NCBI GenBank assembly: GCA_016795465.1
Contig: JAEUHK010000104.1
Location: 1-41,487, forward strand
From: Verrucomicrobiaceae bacterium
Lineage (GTDB): Bacteria; Verrucomicrobiota; Verrucomicrobiia; Verrucomicrobiales; Verrucomicrobiaceae
DNA length: 41,487 nt
Direction: 5' to 3'
The notes under the pieces: model-generated
The model's input: the letters and a program-made list of their open reading frames with translations, nothing else
Databases searched by the model: none
Told to the model about the DNA's origin: nothing
Shown here: positions 34,828-41,487 of the stretch, one piece after another
Position numbering within the stretch: position 1 is the first letter of the stretch
Layout: each line of letters begins with the position of its first letter
Made by a program: the position numbers and the translations under genes

Positions 34828-35235
34828 ATGAGTGGCACCCGTATTCCCGCCGAACTCCGCCTTCGTGTCCGCGCAAGGGCTGGAGAGCGTTGCGAATACT
34901 GCCTCATGCACGAGCGGGACTCCGATTTCTCCTTCCACGTCGATCACGTCATCTCTGAAAAACACGCAGGCCCCACCGAGGAGCACAATTTGTGTCTGGC
35001 ATGCCCGGAGTGCAACCGTGCCAAGGGCAGCGATATCGCAACAACGGTGAATGGCCGTGTTTCACGCCTGTTCAATCCACGCATAGAGGAATGGAAGGAT
35101 CATTTCGTGCATGATGGTGCCGTTATTCTCGCCCGGTCGAGGATCGGTGCCGGCACGATTCGTTTGTTGAATCTCAACAACCCCACACGCGTGGCAACGA
35201 GAGCCTCGTTAATGCAGGAAGGCCGTTATCCGTGA
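34828..35235 (+). CDS. HNH endonuclease-domain protein
   Basis: A 135-aa protein with a zinc-bound HNH (beta-beta-alpha metal) domain: C22-x2-C25 (CEYC), H37-V-D-H40, N54 and C59-x2-C62-N63 (CPECNRAKG). The two Cys pairs form the structural zinc site and His/Asn the catalytic site. A conserved C-terminal segment (SRLFNPRIEEWKDHF, then ARSRIGAGTIRLLNLN) is typical of this stand-alone subgroup. The target is unknown; DNA nicking or cleavage is assumed from the fold. It lies 8 bp after the small helical gene and is convergent to nadE with a 6-bp gap. Confidence 0.88.
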   Translation: MSGTRIPAELRLRVRARAGERCEYCLMHERDSDFSFHVDHVISEKHAGPTEEHNLCLACPECNRAKGSDIATTVNGRVSRLFNPRIEEWKDHFVHDGAVILARSRIGAGTIRLLNLNNPTRVATRASLMQEGRYP

Positions 35236-35241
35236 CGTGTT

Positions 35242-37197
35242 TCACGCCCCCAAATCCCCGCTGAAGTCACTCGGCATGCGCCAGTCGCCGCGAGGTGAGA
35301 GGGCGACGGTGCCGACTTTGGGGCCGTCGGGCATGCTGGAGCGTTTGAACTGGTTCTGGGCAAAGCGCTTGAAGAAGACGGCGAGCCATTTGGCGATCAC
35401 TTCCGGCTTGTGACGGCCTTTGAAGGCGATTTCGGCGAGCCACTGGATCTTTGCGGCATCGCTGCCGTGGCGGACGAAGTGGAAGAGGAAGAAGTCGTGC
35501 AGCTCGTAGGGGCCGATGGTGTCCTCGGTCTTCTGCTTGAGCGTTTTGTCGTCGTTGAGCGGCAGCAGCTCGGGCGTGATCGGCGTGTCGGCGATGTCGC
35601 GCAGAATATCTCCCGCCTTCGCGGCGAAGGGACCTTCGGCGCACCATTCGATGAGGTAGCGCACGAGCGTTTTCGGCACGCCGGCATTCACATGATACAT
35701 GGACATGTGATCACCATTGAAGGTACACCAGCCGAGCGCCGCCTCGGAGAGGTCGCCGGTGCCGACGAGGATGCCGCCGGTTTTGTTGGCGAGGTCCATG
35801 AGGATCTGCGTGCGCTCACGGGCCTGCGAGTTTTCGTAAGTGGCATCGTGCTGCGACTCGGCGTGGCCGATGTCTTTGAAGTGCTGGCGCACGGCGTCAT
35901 TGATTGAAATCGTGCGCAGTTCGATGCCGAGAGACTCAGCGAGCTTTTCAGCGTTGCCACGCGTGCGTTTGGTGGTGCCAAAGCCCGGCATGGTGACGGC
36001 GAGGATCTGGCACGCGGGCAATTTGGCGCGTTTCACGGCATCGAGCATCACCAGCAAGGCGAGCGTGGAGTCGAGACCACCGGAGAGGCCGATGACGGCG
36101 GTTTTGGAGTGTGTTTGGCGGAGGCGACGGGCCAGCGCAGTGCTTTGAATGGCGAAAATCTCCTCGCACACGGCCTTTCGATCTGCCTTGGCATGTGGCA
36201 CGAACGGATGCGGCGTGAGCGGGCGACGCAGCGATGCATCCTTCGAGGTCGTGGCATCGAAATGGAAGGTCACGATCTCCGTTTCGAGCTTCGGCGCTTC
36301 ATCGCGGAAGCAGGTGCTCTGCATGCGCTCGCGGAGCAGATTCGGCACATCGACATCGGCGATCACGGTTTGAGTATCAAAGCTGAACCGCTCCGACTCG
36401 CCCAAGATGGCACCGTTTTCCGCGATGAGGCAGTGACCGGAGTAAACAACATCCGTGCTCGACTCGCCCGCGCCCGCTCCAGCATACACATAGGCCGCGA
36501 GGCAGCGTGCCGACTGCTGCGAGACGAGCGAGCGACGATACGGTGCCTTGCCGAGGAGTTCGGTGCTGGCGGAGGGATTCACGATCAGCGTGGCTCCGGC
36601 GAGCGCGAGCGGGCCCGATGGCGGATTCACGGTCCAAAGGTCCTCGCAAAGCTCCACGCCGAGCACACAGCCGGGAATGCTGCTGAGTTGGAAAAGCAGG
36701 TTCGTGCCGATGGGAGCACTGATCTGATCCGTGAGGCCGATTTCAGGCTCCACAAGCGTGTGAGCCGGCGAGAACCAGCGGCGCTCATAAAACTCGGCGG
36801 AGTTCGGCAGATGCGTTTTGGGCACAAAACCGAGCACCTCGCCACCACCGAGCACGGCGGCCACATTATAAAGACGACCTTCGACGAGCAGCGGCAAGCC
36901 GGTGACGATCAACGCATCACAATCCGCCGTGGCATCGACGAGCATCGCGAGGGCCTGCATCGCCTGTGTGCGCAGTGTCTGCGTGTGAAACAGATCGCCG
37001 CAGGAGTAGCCAGTGAGGCTGAGCTCAGGAAAAACGATCACGCGGCAGCCTTCGTCGGCGAGCCGGAGCGCCTCCTTGGCCATGATGACGGCGTTTTTGC
37101 CCGGATGACCGAGCACGATTTCCGGCGACACGGCGGCGACACGGACAAAGCCGTGCGATTCACGGATTTCGGCGGCGGAAGGCTTGCGGGCAGGCAT
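35242..37197 (-). CDS. nadE: Glutamine-dependent NAD+ synthetase
   Basis: A 651-aa bifunctional enzyme that amidates deamido-NAD to NAD. The N-terminal nitrilase-type glutaminase domain has E58 (FPELSLTG), a Lys in PKTHLPNSAEFYE and a Cys in GVELCEDLW, the Glu-Lys-Cys triad. The C-terminal synthetase domain has the PP-loop SGGLDST (in IGLSGGLDSTLALL) and ends with RSSMPDGPKVGTVALSPRGDWRMPSD, a typical C-terminus. The start was set at ATG 37197 (MPARKPSAAE), six codons into a longer reading. It stands alone, convergent to the HNH gene. Confidence 0.97.
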   Translation of the reverse strand: MPARKPSAAEIRESHGFVRVAAVSPEIVLGHPGKNAVIMAKEALRLADEGCRVIVFPELSLTGYSCGDLFHTQTLRTQAMQALAMLVDATADCDALIVTGLPLLVEGRLYNVAAVLGGGEVLGFVPKTHLPNSAEFYERRWFSPAHTLVEPEIGLTDQISAPIGTNLLFQLSSIPGCVLGVELCEDLWTVNPPSGPLALAGATLIVNPSASTELLGKAPYRRSLVSQQSARCLAAYVYAGAGAGESSTDVVYSGHCLIAENGAILGESERFSFDTQTVIADVDVPNLLRERMQSTCFRDEAPKLETEIVTFHFDATTSKDASLRRPLTPHPFVPHAKADRKAVCEEIFAIQSTALARRLRQTHSKTAVIGLSGGLDSTLALLVMLDAVKRAKLPACQILAVTMPGFGTTKRTRGNAEKLAESLGIELRTISINDAVRQHFKDIGHAESQHDATYENSQARERTQILMDLANKTGGILVGTGDLSEAALGWCTFNGDHMSMYHVNAGVPKTLVRYLIEWCAEGPFAAKAGDILRDIADTPITPELLPLNDDKTLKQKTEDTIGPYELHDFFLFHFVRHGSDAAKIQWLAEIAFKGRHKPEVIAKWLAVFFKRFAQNQFKRSSMPDGPKVGTVALSPRGDWRMPSDFSGDLGA

Positions 37198-37241
37198 GGG
37201 AGCGGAGCGTAGCACGGCTGCATTTGACCGCCAGCAAAAGA

Positions 37242-37272
37242 CCGGGCGTTGGACCTCCCGTCCAACGCCCGG
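37242..37272 (-). terminator. Terminator downstream of the haem peroxidase gene
   Basis: A perfect 13-bp stem (37242-37254 with 37260-37272) closes a 5-base loop CTCCC. On the minus strand it is followed by TCTTTT. It lies about 30 bp past the peroxidase stop codon and 44 bp before the nadE start, so it separates the two minus-strand genes. Confidence 0.82.
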
Positions 37273-37302
37273 CGTGTTTCACCCAACAATCCATGACCCC
37301 GA

Positions 37303-38979
37303 TCAACGTCCTCCGCGGCGCGGGGGTGGCGCGAGGAAGGCGCTGTCGGAAATCTCGGTTTTGATCCCGGTGTTGCGGCGAATGATGGTGGCGAGCGTCT
37401 GCTGCTCGACGGCGCGGACGAGGCCGGCGGGCAGGTAGGCCTGATACCAGAAGCGGTCGCCATCGCGGCAGCGGCGGAATTGATCGACGATGATGCGCGT
37501 GAAGGTCTCGCCCACCATCGAGCCGGGGCGATCGGTCTCGCACAGGCCGCCCACCCACAAATCGACGTCCGCGGGCGAGGTGTAACCTTTGCGCAGCTCG
37601 GCCAGCACATCGCGATCGCGTGTGATGTCCTCGAAACGGGTCACCGGAGGCAGTTTGAGAGCTTTGCGCATGTTCGCAAAGCTCGGCAGGCCGTGATCGC
37701 GACCGCGTTGAATGTTCAGCGAGGCCAAATCGAAGCCGCCACTGCCGGGAGCCCCGAAAAGGAAGTTCCGCACGTCATCGACGAGCCATTCATCCAGCTC
37801 CTGCGCCCGCTGCCAGACGAGACCGCGCAAGATGGGATCGATGCCATTCGCGGCATACACCGGCAGATTGAAAAAGGCATCCCGCAGCGCCAGCGGCGTG
37901 CCGGCGACATCGGTGCCATCGGCGTTGCGCAGCAAAATCTGCGGCGAGAGCAGCGTGTGGCCGAGCCGGTAGGCCGCGGTGGCGAATTCATTCGAGACCG
38001 TGGCATTCACCGTGGCGTCGTAACCGCGATACGCGGGCATCGCATTGCCGATGAGCACCGGGAGGAACTCGCGGAAGGTGATCGCCTGAATCTCGGCGGA
38101 CACGATCATGCGGGCGAATTGATACGTCTCCTCGTCATCCACGCCCGGGTTCGCCTTTTGATACTCGGCGGCCCAGTAGTTGTGCTCACGCACAAACAGC
38201 GTGTGGATGGCCATGAGGCCGATCTGCTCATTCACGCGAACATCACCGGCGAGGTAGAAAACCGGCCCGGGAGGTGCGTTCGGCAGCCCGGCGGTGTTGA
38301 AGGGCAGCAGATCACCCTCGCCCACCTTCAAGCGGCCCGTTCCATCCAGCGCACGCAGGCCCGTGGCACGCGCGGCATCGGAGCCATAGACCATCGAGGC
38401 GTCGATGTAGGCCGTGATGGCATTCGTCTGCTCACGTTTGCCGCTCGCCATCGTGTAAATCGAGCGCGAAAGCGGGATCGTGACCGTGCCGGTGCTCGTG
38501 GGATCGAATGAAGGATCGCCTTTCGGCACGAGCACCGGGAACGACTCGGCGGGCGTGGCCGTCATCGTCTCATCGAGGTCGTGATCGATGAACTGGCCCC
38601 ACTGCCAGATCATGTCGCTCGCTCCGCGGGCATTCGGACGGAGGAAAGGCTGCGCGATGACCGCATTGCTGATCGCTCGTGGGCTTGGTCGCGTGGCTCC
38701 GGCAGGCGAGCCAGTGCCGTCGGCATACTCCGAGGGCGCGAGACGAACGAACGCCGTGCCCGGCGTGCCCCACGCGGCATTCGCGGTGTTGTTCGCGGAG
38801 CCGTCGATGGTGCGGAATTCGGCCGGCAGATCAAAATCGGTCGCAGAGCCGCCGGTGTTCGAGCCAGGCTTGTGGGCGCCCGGTTTCGGCGGCTGAGGTC
38901 GCGGGATCGGTGCGGGCTGGGCAAAGCTGGCGCTGGCGGCGAGCAGCAGCAGGGATGGGACGAGGCGATGTGTTTTCAT
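37303..38979 (-). CDS. Secreted animal-type haem peroxidase
   Basis: A 558-aa protein of the peroxidase-cyclooxygenase (animal haem peroxidase) superfamily. Signal peptide MKTHRLVPSLLLLAASASFAQ sets the start at 38979. Distal site: WQWGQFIDHDLDET with Q129, D132, H133. Catalytic Arg R248 and E251 are in GDVRVNEQ; these positions correspond to Arg239 and the haem-ester Glu242 of myeloperoxidase, so a covalent haem ester is possible. The proximal His is H341 (YRLGHTLLSP). Further family motifs: YIDASMVYGSD and LNIQRGRDHGLPSFANMRKA. It would oxidise halides or organic substrates with H2O2 outside the cytoplasm. A strong terminator follows. Confidence 0.94.
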   Translation of the reverse strand: MKTHRLVPSLLLLAASASFAQPAPIPRPQPPKPGAHKPGSNTGGSATDFDLPAEFRTIDGSANNTANAAWGTPGTAFVRLAPSEYADGTGSPAGATRPSPRAISNAVIAQPFLRPNARGASDMIWQWGQFIDHDLDETMTATPAESFPVLVPKGDPSFDPTSTGTVTIPLSRSIYTMASGKREQTNAITAYIDASMVYGSDAARATGLRALDGTGRLKVGEGDLLPFNTAGLPNAPPGPVFYLAGDVRVNEQIGLMAIHTLFVREHNYWAAEYQKANPGVDDEETYQFARMIVSAEIQAITFREFLPVLIGNAMPAYRGYDATVNATVSNEFATAAYRLGHTLLSPQILLRNADGTDVAGTPLALRDAFFNLPVYAANGIDPILRGLVWQRAQELDEWLVDDVRNFLFGAPGSGGFDLASLNIQRGRDHGLPSFANMRKALKLPPVTRFEDITRDRDVLAELRKGYTSPADVDLWVGGLCETDRPGSMVGETFTRIIVDQFRRCRDGDRFWYQAYLPAGLVRAVEQQTLATIIRRNTGIKTEISDSAFLAPPPRRGGR

Positions 38980-39194
38980 GAGGGTCGGTGGATGGTGGTT
39001 CAAAGCCGGATCGCCGGGGAGGACGGTGTCCATTGCCGTGGAAAGCCCTGCGCCCCTAAATGCCGGGCCACGCCGCGGATTAAGGATCGTTTATCTGCGA
39101 AGAAGCGGCGGTGGCCGTGCGTTGGGGGCCGCTTTTGCGCCCGAGCCGCTCTTTGACAAAGCGGAGCCGCCACGCACTTACAGGCCACCCACGA

Positions 39195-40403
39195 ATGCCG
39201 CTGCCCAAACCGCCCCAGACCAGTCTCCGCAAGCTCGCGGCGCTGTTCTTTGTCACGGCGATGCCGATGGGCATGTGGGCGGTGCCGCTGAGCACCGTGT
39301 TCAAAGCGCATGGTCGTGAGCATCTCGTGCCGTGGGTGCTGGCCACGACGAGCATCGCGGCCTTCATCTCGCCGCTTTTCACCGGTGCGCTGGCCGATCA
39401 ACGCATGGCTCCCGTGCGGCTGCTGCGCTGGCTGGCCATCCTCACCAGCATCACGCTGGCCCTCACCTGCACCGCTTTGCATCTCCGCCTGAGCGATGCC
39501 GCGGTGCTCATCGCCGCCCAGGTGCAGGCTCTCGTGGCCACGCCCGTGTGGAGTATCGCCAGCAGCATCGTCTTTTCACAACTCCAGAACGCGAAGAAGC
39601 AATTCGGCCCGCTGCGTGCCTTTGCCACCGGCGGCTGGATGGCGGGATGCTGGATCGTGAGCCTCGTGCTGCAATCCGATGAGACGCTTGTGGGCGGCTT
39701 CACCGCCTCGGCGCTATGGCTCGTGGTGGCGGCGCTCAGCCTCATGATCCCGGCGATACCGCCCACCGATGCCGGACAGCCTCGCTCGTGGATTCAAATC
39801 CTCGGCCTTGATGCTCTCACGCTGCTGAAGCATCGTGATCACCGCATTGTCTTCATCACCGCGGCGCTCTACTGCATGCCGCTGGCGGCCTTTTATCCTT
39901 ACACCGCGCTGCAGATGAAGACACTCGGCGTCACCTCGGTGGCCGCGGTGATGTCACTGGCGCAGACGACGGAGATCCTCGTCATGCTGGTGCTCTCCGG
40001 CGTCATGACACGCTTCCGGCTGAAGTGGGTGTTCCTCTCCGGCATCCTCATCTGCGTCGTGCGCTACTCGCTGAATGCGGTGAACACCCTGCCCGCCGTC
40101 ATCACCGGCACCATCCTGCACGGGCTGGCCTTCACGCTCTATTTTATCACGACTCAAATCTACCTCGAAGAGCGCATCGATCCCAAATGGCGTGTGCGAG
40201 CCCAGGCCTTGCTCGCCCTGCTCATGAGCGGCGTGGGGAATCTGCTCGGCTACCTCGGCGGCGGGTGGTGGTTCCGTGCCTGCACGCAGGATCATCACAC
40301 GGACTGGCAGCTCTTCTGGACGGGTGAAACGGCTCTCACCGCCGCCGTGTGCCTCTTCTTCGCCTTCGCCTACAAAGGCCGAGGCGCGAAGGCAACTGCT
40401 TGA
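39195..40403 (+). CDS. MFS transporter (nucleoside:H+ symporter-like)
   Basis: A 402-aa integral membrane protein with about 12 helices. The N-terminus (LRKLAALFFVTAMPMGMWAVPLSTVF) and GALADQRMAPVRLLRWLAILTS resemble NupG/XapB-type nucleoside symporters, as do QNAKKQFGPLRAFATGGWMAGCWIVS and the C-terminal FTLYFITTQIYLEERIDPKWRVRAQALLALLMSGVGNLLGYLGGGWW. Several Verrucomicrobiota genomes carry such genes; the substrate is uncertain. I start at ATG 39195 (MPLPKPPQTS); a longer in-frame reading adds 28 Arg-rich residues. It ends 31 bp before ribE. Confidence 0.9.
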   Translation: MPLPKPPQTSLRKLAALFFVTAMPMGMWAVPLSTVFKAHGREHLVPWVLATTSIAAFISPLFTGALADQRMAPVRLLRWLAILTSITLALTCTALHLRLSDAAVLIAAQVQALVATPVWSIASSIVFSQLQNAKKQFGPLRAFATGGWMAGCWIVSLVLQSDETLVGGFTASALWLVVAALSLMIPAIPPTDAGQPRSWIQILGLDALTLLKHRDHRIVFITAALYCMPLAAFYPYTALQMKTLGVTSVAAVMSLAQTTEILVMLVLSGVMTRFRLKWVFLSGILICVVRYSLNAVNTLPAVITGTILHGLAFTLYFITTQIYLEERIDPKWRVRAQALLALLMSGVGNLLGYLGGGWWFRACTQDHHTDWQLFWTGETALTAAVCLFFAFAYKGRGAKATA

Positions 40404-40434
40404 AACCTCTCACCTGCCCTCGTAAACCAGTCTC

Positions 40435-41037
40435 ATGTTCACCGGCCTCGTCGAAACCACTGGCAAGATCCTTTCCCTCGAACCCCGCGGCGATAGCGCA
40501 CGGCTCATCGTCGAGGCTGCGAGCGTCGCACCGCAGCTCGAGCTCGGTGAAAGCGTGGCCGTGAATGGCTGCTGCCTCACCGTGACGCACATCGACACTG
40601 CCGCAGGCACCTTCGCGTTTGATTTGCTCATGCAAACACTCCGCGTCACGAGCCTCGGTGATCTGCAAACGAACTCGCTGGTGAATCTCGAACGTGCCAT
40701 GCGCCTCGGCGACCGCTTCGGCGGCCATTTTGTGCAGGGTCATGTGGATGACACCGTGCGCATTCTCGACTTCAGCCCGCACGGCCAGGATCACCGGCTG
40801 GAGGTCGAGTTTCCCGAGAAGCATCGCGGCCTCGTCATCCCGAAAGGCTCCATCTGCCTCGACGGCATTTCATTGACCGCCGCGGAGGTCGGAGGCTCCA
40901 GCATCACCTGCTGGATCATCCCGCACACCCTTCAGGTTACCCACTTGCACACGAAGAAACCCGGCGACCGCATGAACGTGGAATTCGACATGCTCGGCAA
41001 GCATGTGCGAGAGCTCGTGAAGCACGTCGCAGCCTGA
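40435..41037 (+). CDS. ribE: Riboflavin synthase, alpha subunit
   Basis: A 200-aa enzyme that dismutates two molecules of 6,7-dimethyl-8-ribityllumazine to riboflavin. It has the two tandem lumazine-binding barrels: the first starts at MFTGLVETTGKI with VNGCCLTVTHID, the second holds GHVDDTVRI and CLDGISLTAAEV. Length and N-terminus are typical. No FMN-riboswitch-like leader is visible in the 31 bp upstream, and no other rib gene is adjacent, so it may be read through from the transporter gene. It abuts the convergent sialidase-like gene. Confidence 0.97.
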   Translation: MFTGLVETTGKILSLEPRGDSARLIVEAASVAPQLELGESVAVNGCCLTVTHIDTAAGTFAFDLLMQTLRVTSLGDLQTNSLVNLERAMRLGDRFGGHFVQGHVDDTVRILDFSPHGQDHRLEVEFPEKHRGLVIPKGSICLDGISLTAAEVGGSSITCWIIPHTLQVTHLHTKKPGDRMNVEFDMLGKHVRELVKHVAA

Positions 41038-41487
41038 TCAGGGCTGTTCGAGCCATTCGAGATTGAATCGGGCCAAAGTGAGGCCTGAGCCTGCAAAGCC
41101 CGGTTTGTTGCTGCTTCCGTAAAAACACAGAATCGTGCCCTTTTGAGTCACGGCGATGTCGGAATACATGCTGGGGCCAGGTTCGAGTGTTTTGCTCACG
41201 GGCCATGTCTGGCCTTCATCGCGGCTGATTTTCACGCTCACGTTTTTTCGCGTGCGGCTCTTGCCGGCCTCCGGCTTGCCTTCGCGACCTCCTTCAAGGT
41301 TGTGCGGGTTCGAGAAGAGGATGAGGCTTTTGCCAGCGTGGTCGTAACGAACGATGCCAGCCATGCAAATCGGCTCCAGCAGGGCTTCATCAAACTTCGG
41401 CGTGCTCCACTTCGTGGCACCATCCGGGCTGGTGACGATGAGGCGGCGATGTGCTTTGGACTCGCTGCGCACGTTGAGCATCACACG
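41038..41487 (-). CDS. BNR-repeat sialidase-like protein, C-terminal fragment
   Basis: The frame is open from the right edge of the window, so only the last 150 or so residues are seen; the start lies beyond it. It has an Asp-box (SRDEGQTW, pattern S-x-D-x-G-x-T-W), a further propeller strand (VTQKGTILCFYGSS) and a KFDEALLEPICMAGIVRYDHAGKSLILFSNPHN segment as in exo-alpha-sialidases. Whether it hydrolyses sialic acid cannot be judged without the N-terminal half, which would hold the Arg triad. Its stop codon abuts the ribE stop. Confidence 0.85.
   Translation of the reverse strand, partial: RVMLNVRSESKAHRRLIVTSPDGATKWSTPKFDEALLEPICMAGIVRYDHAGKSLILFSNPHNLEGGREGKPEAGKSRTRKNVSVKISRDEGQTWPVSKTLEPGPSMYSDIAVTQKGTILCFYGSSNKPGFAGSGLTLARFNLEWLEQP

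Noticed and set aside
35410..37212. Plus-strand frames opposite nadE
   Set aside because: The nadE frame has both enzyme domains complete; the opposite frames are shadows of GC-rich codons.
40404..40434. Possible FMN riboswitch before ribE
   Set aside because: Only 31 bp separate the genes and no conserved RFN-element segment is present there.

Overview
The window looks like chromosomal DNA of a member of the Verrucomicrobiota, probably near Verrucomicrobiaceae/Prosthecobacter. The GC content is high and there are no recognisable rRNA, tRNA, CRISPR or phage genes. The assignment rests on gene content: a giant PVC-type haem-binding dehydrogenase with a C-terminal CxxCH, a Tat-exported DUF1501 protein, a secreted ThuA-domain protein, several secreted alpha/beta hydrolases, and a NrdB/NrdA pair that resembles the chlamydial (class Ic) ribonucleotide reductase. 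This is inference from sequence reading, not a database match.

Layout. 1-3375: 3' part of a PVC-type cytochrome/beta-propeller dehydrogenase, closed by a strong terminator. 3632-8266: nrdB-nrdA behind a likely pair of NrdR boxes; NrdB has Leu where the radical Tyr normally sits. 8290-9143: a four-helix-bundle/suffix/zinc-ribbon gene bracketed by 9-bp-periodic GTCNGAC arrays that are inverted relative to each other. This is the most unusual structure in the window. 9383-10935: an MlaE/MlaF-type lipid ABC pair without an MCE partner. 10994-14243 (minus): ThuA protein and a 750-aa P-loop ATPase of unknown role. 14368-15729: DUF1501, with a 66-aa membrane protein convergent to it. 16121-18008: two tandem secreted esterase-like hydrolases, then a secreted protein of unknown function, a zinc alcohol dehydrogenase and an exported pyruvyl-transferase-like protein. 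21964-23235 (minus): thiolase. 23380-25155: a GspL/PilN-like and a PilO/GspM-like pair. 25219-27887: exported phosphoesterase, ApbE lipoprotein, exported unknown protein. 27958-32487: a GAF protein, then a tight minus-strand run (bile-acid-type symporter, exported unknown, APH-family kinase, HpcH/HpaI aldolase, YlbF-like protein). 32611-35235: mutM, glpX-type phosphatase, then a small-protein/HNH nuclease pair. 35242-38979 (minus): NAD synthetase and a secreted animal-type haem peroxidase. 39195-41037: MFS transporter and riboflavin synthase. 41038-41487 (minus): C-terminal part of a BNR-repeat sialidase-like protein.

How the genes fit together. Housekeeping functions (deoxynucleotide supply, NAD and riboflavin synthesis, 8-oxoguanine repair, gluconeogenesis) are interleaved with a large exported degradative and oxidative complement (PVC cytochrome, DUF1501, ThuA, hydrolases, peroxidase, phosphoesterase, sialidase-like protein). 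That mix is typical of polymer-degrading Verrucomicrobiota and Planctomycetota. Most genes are monocistronic or in two- to five-gene runs. Short palindromic elements occur between genes, and one twin palindrome lies inside the coding sequence of the first gene. Shine-Dalgarno sequences are mostly weak, so many starts were chosen from family N-termini and signal peptides.
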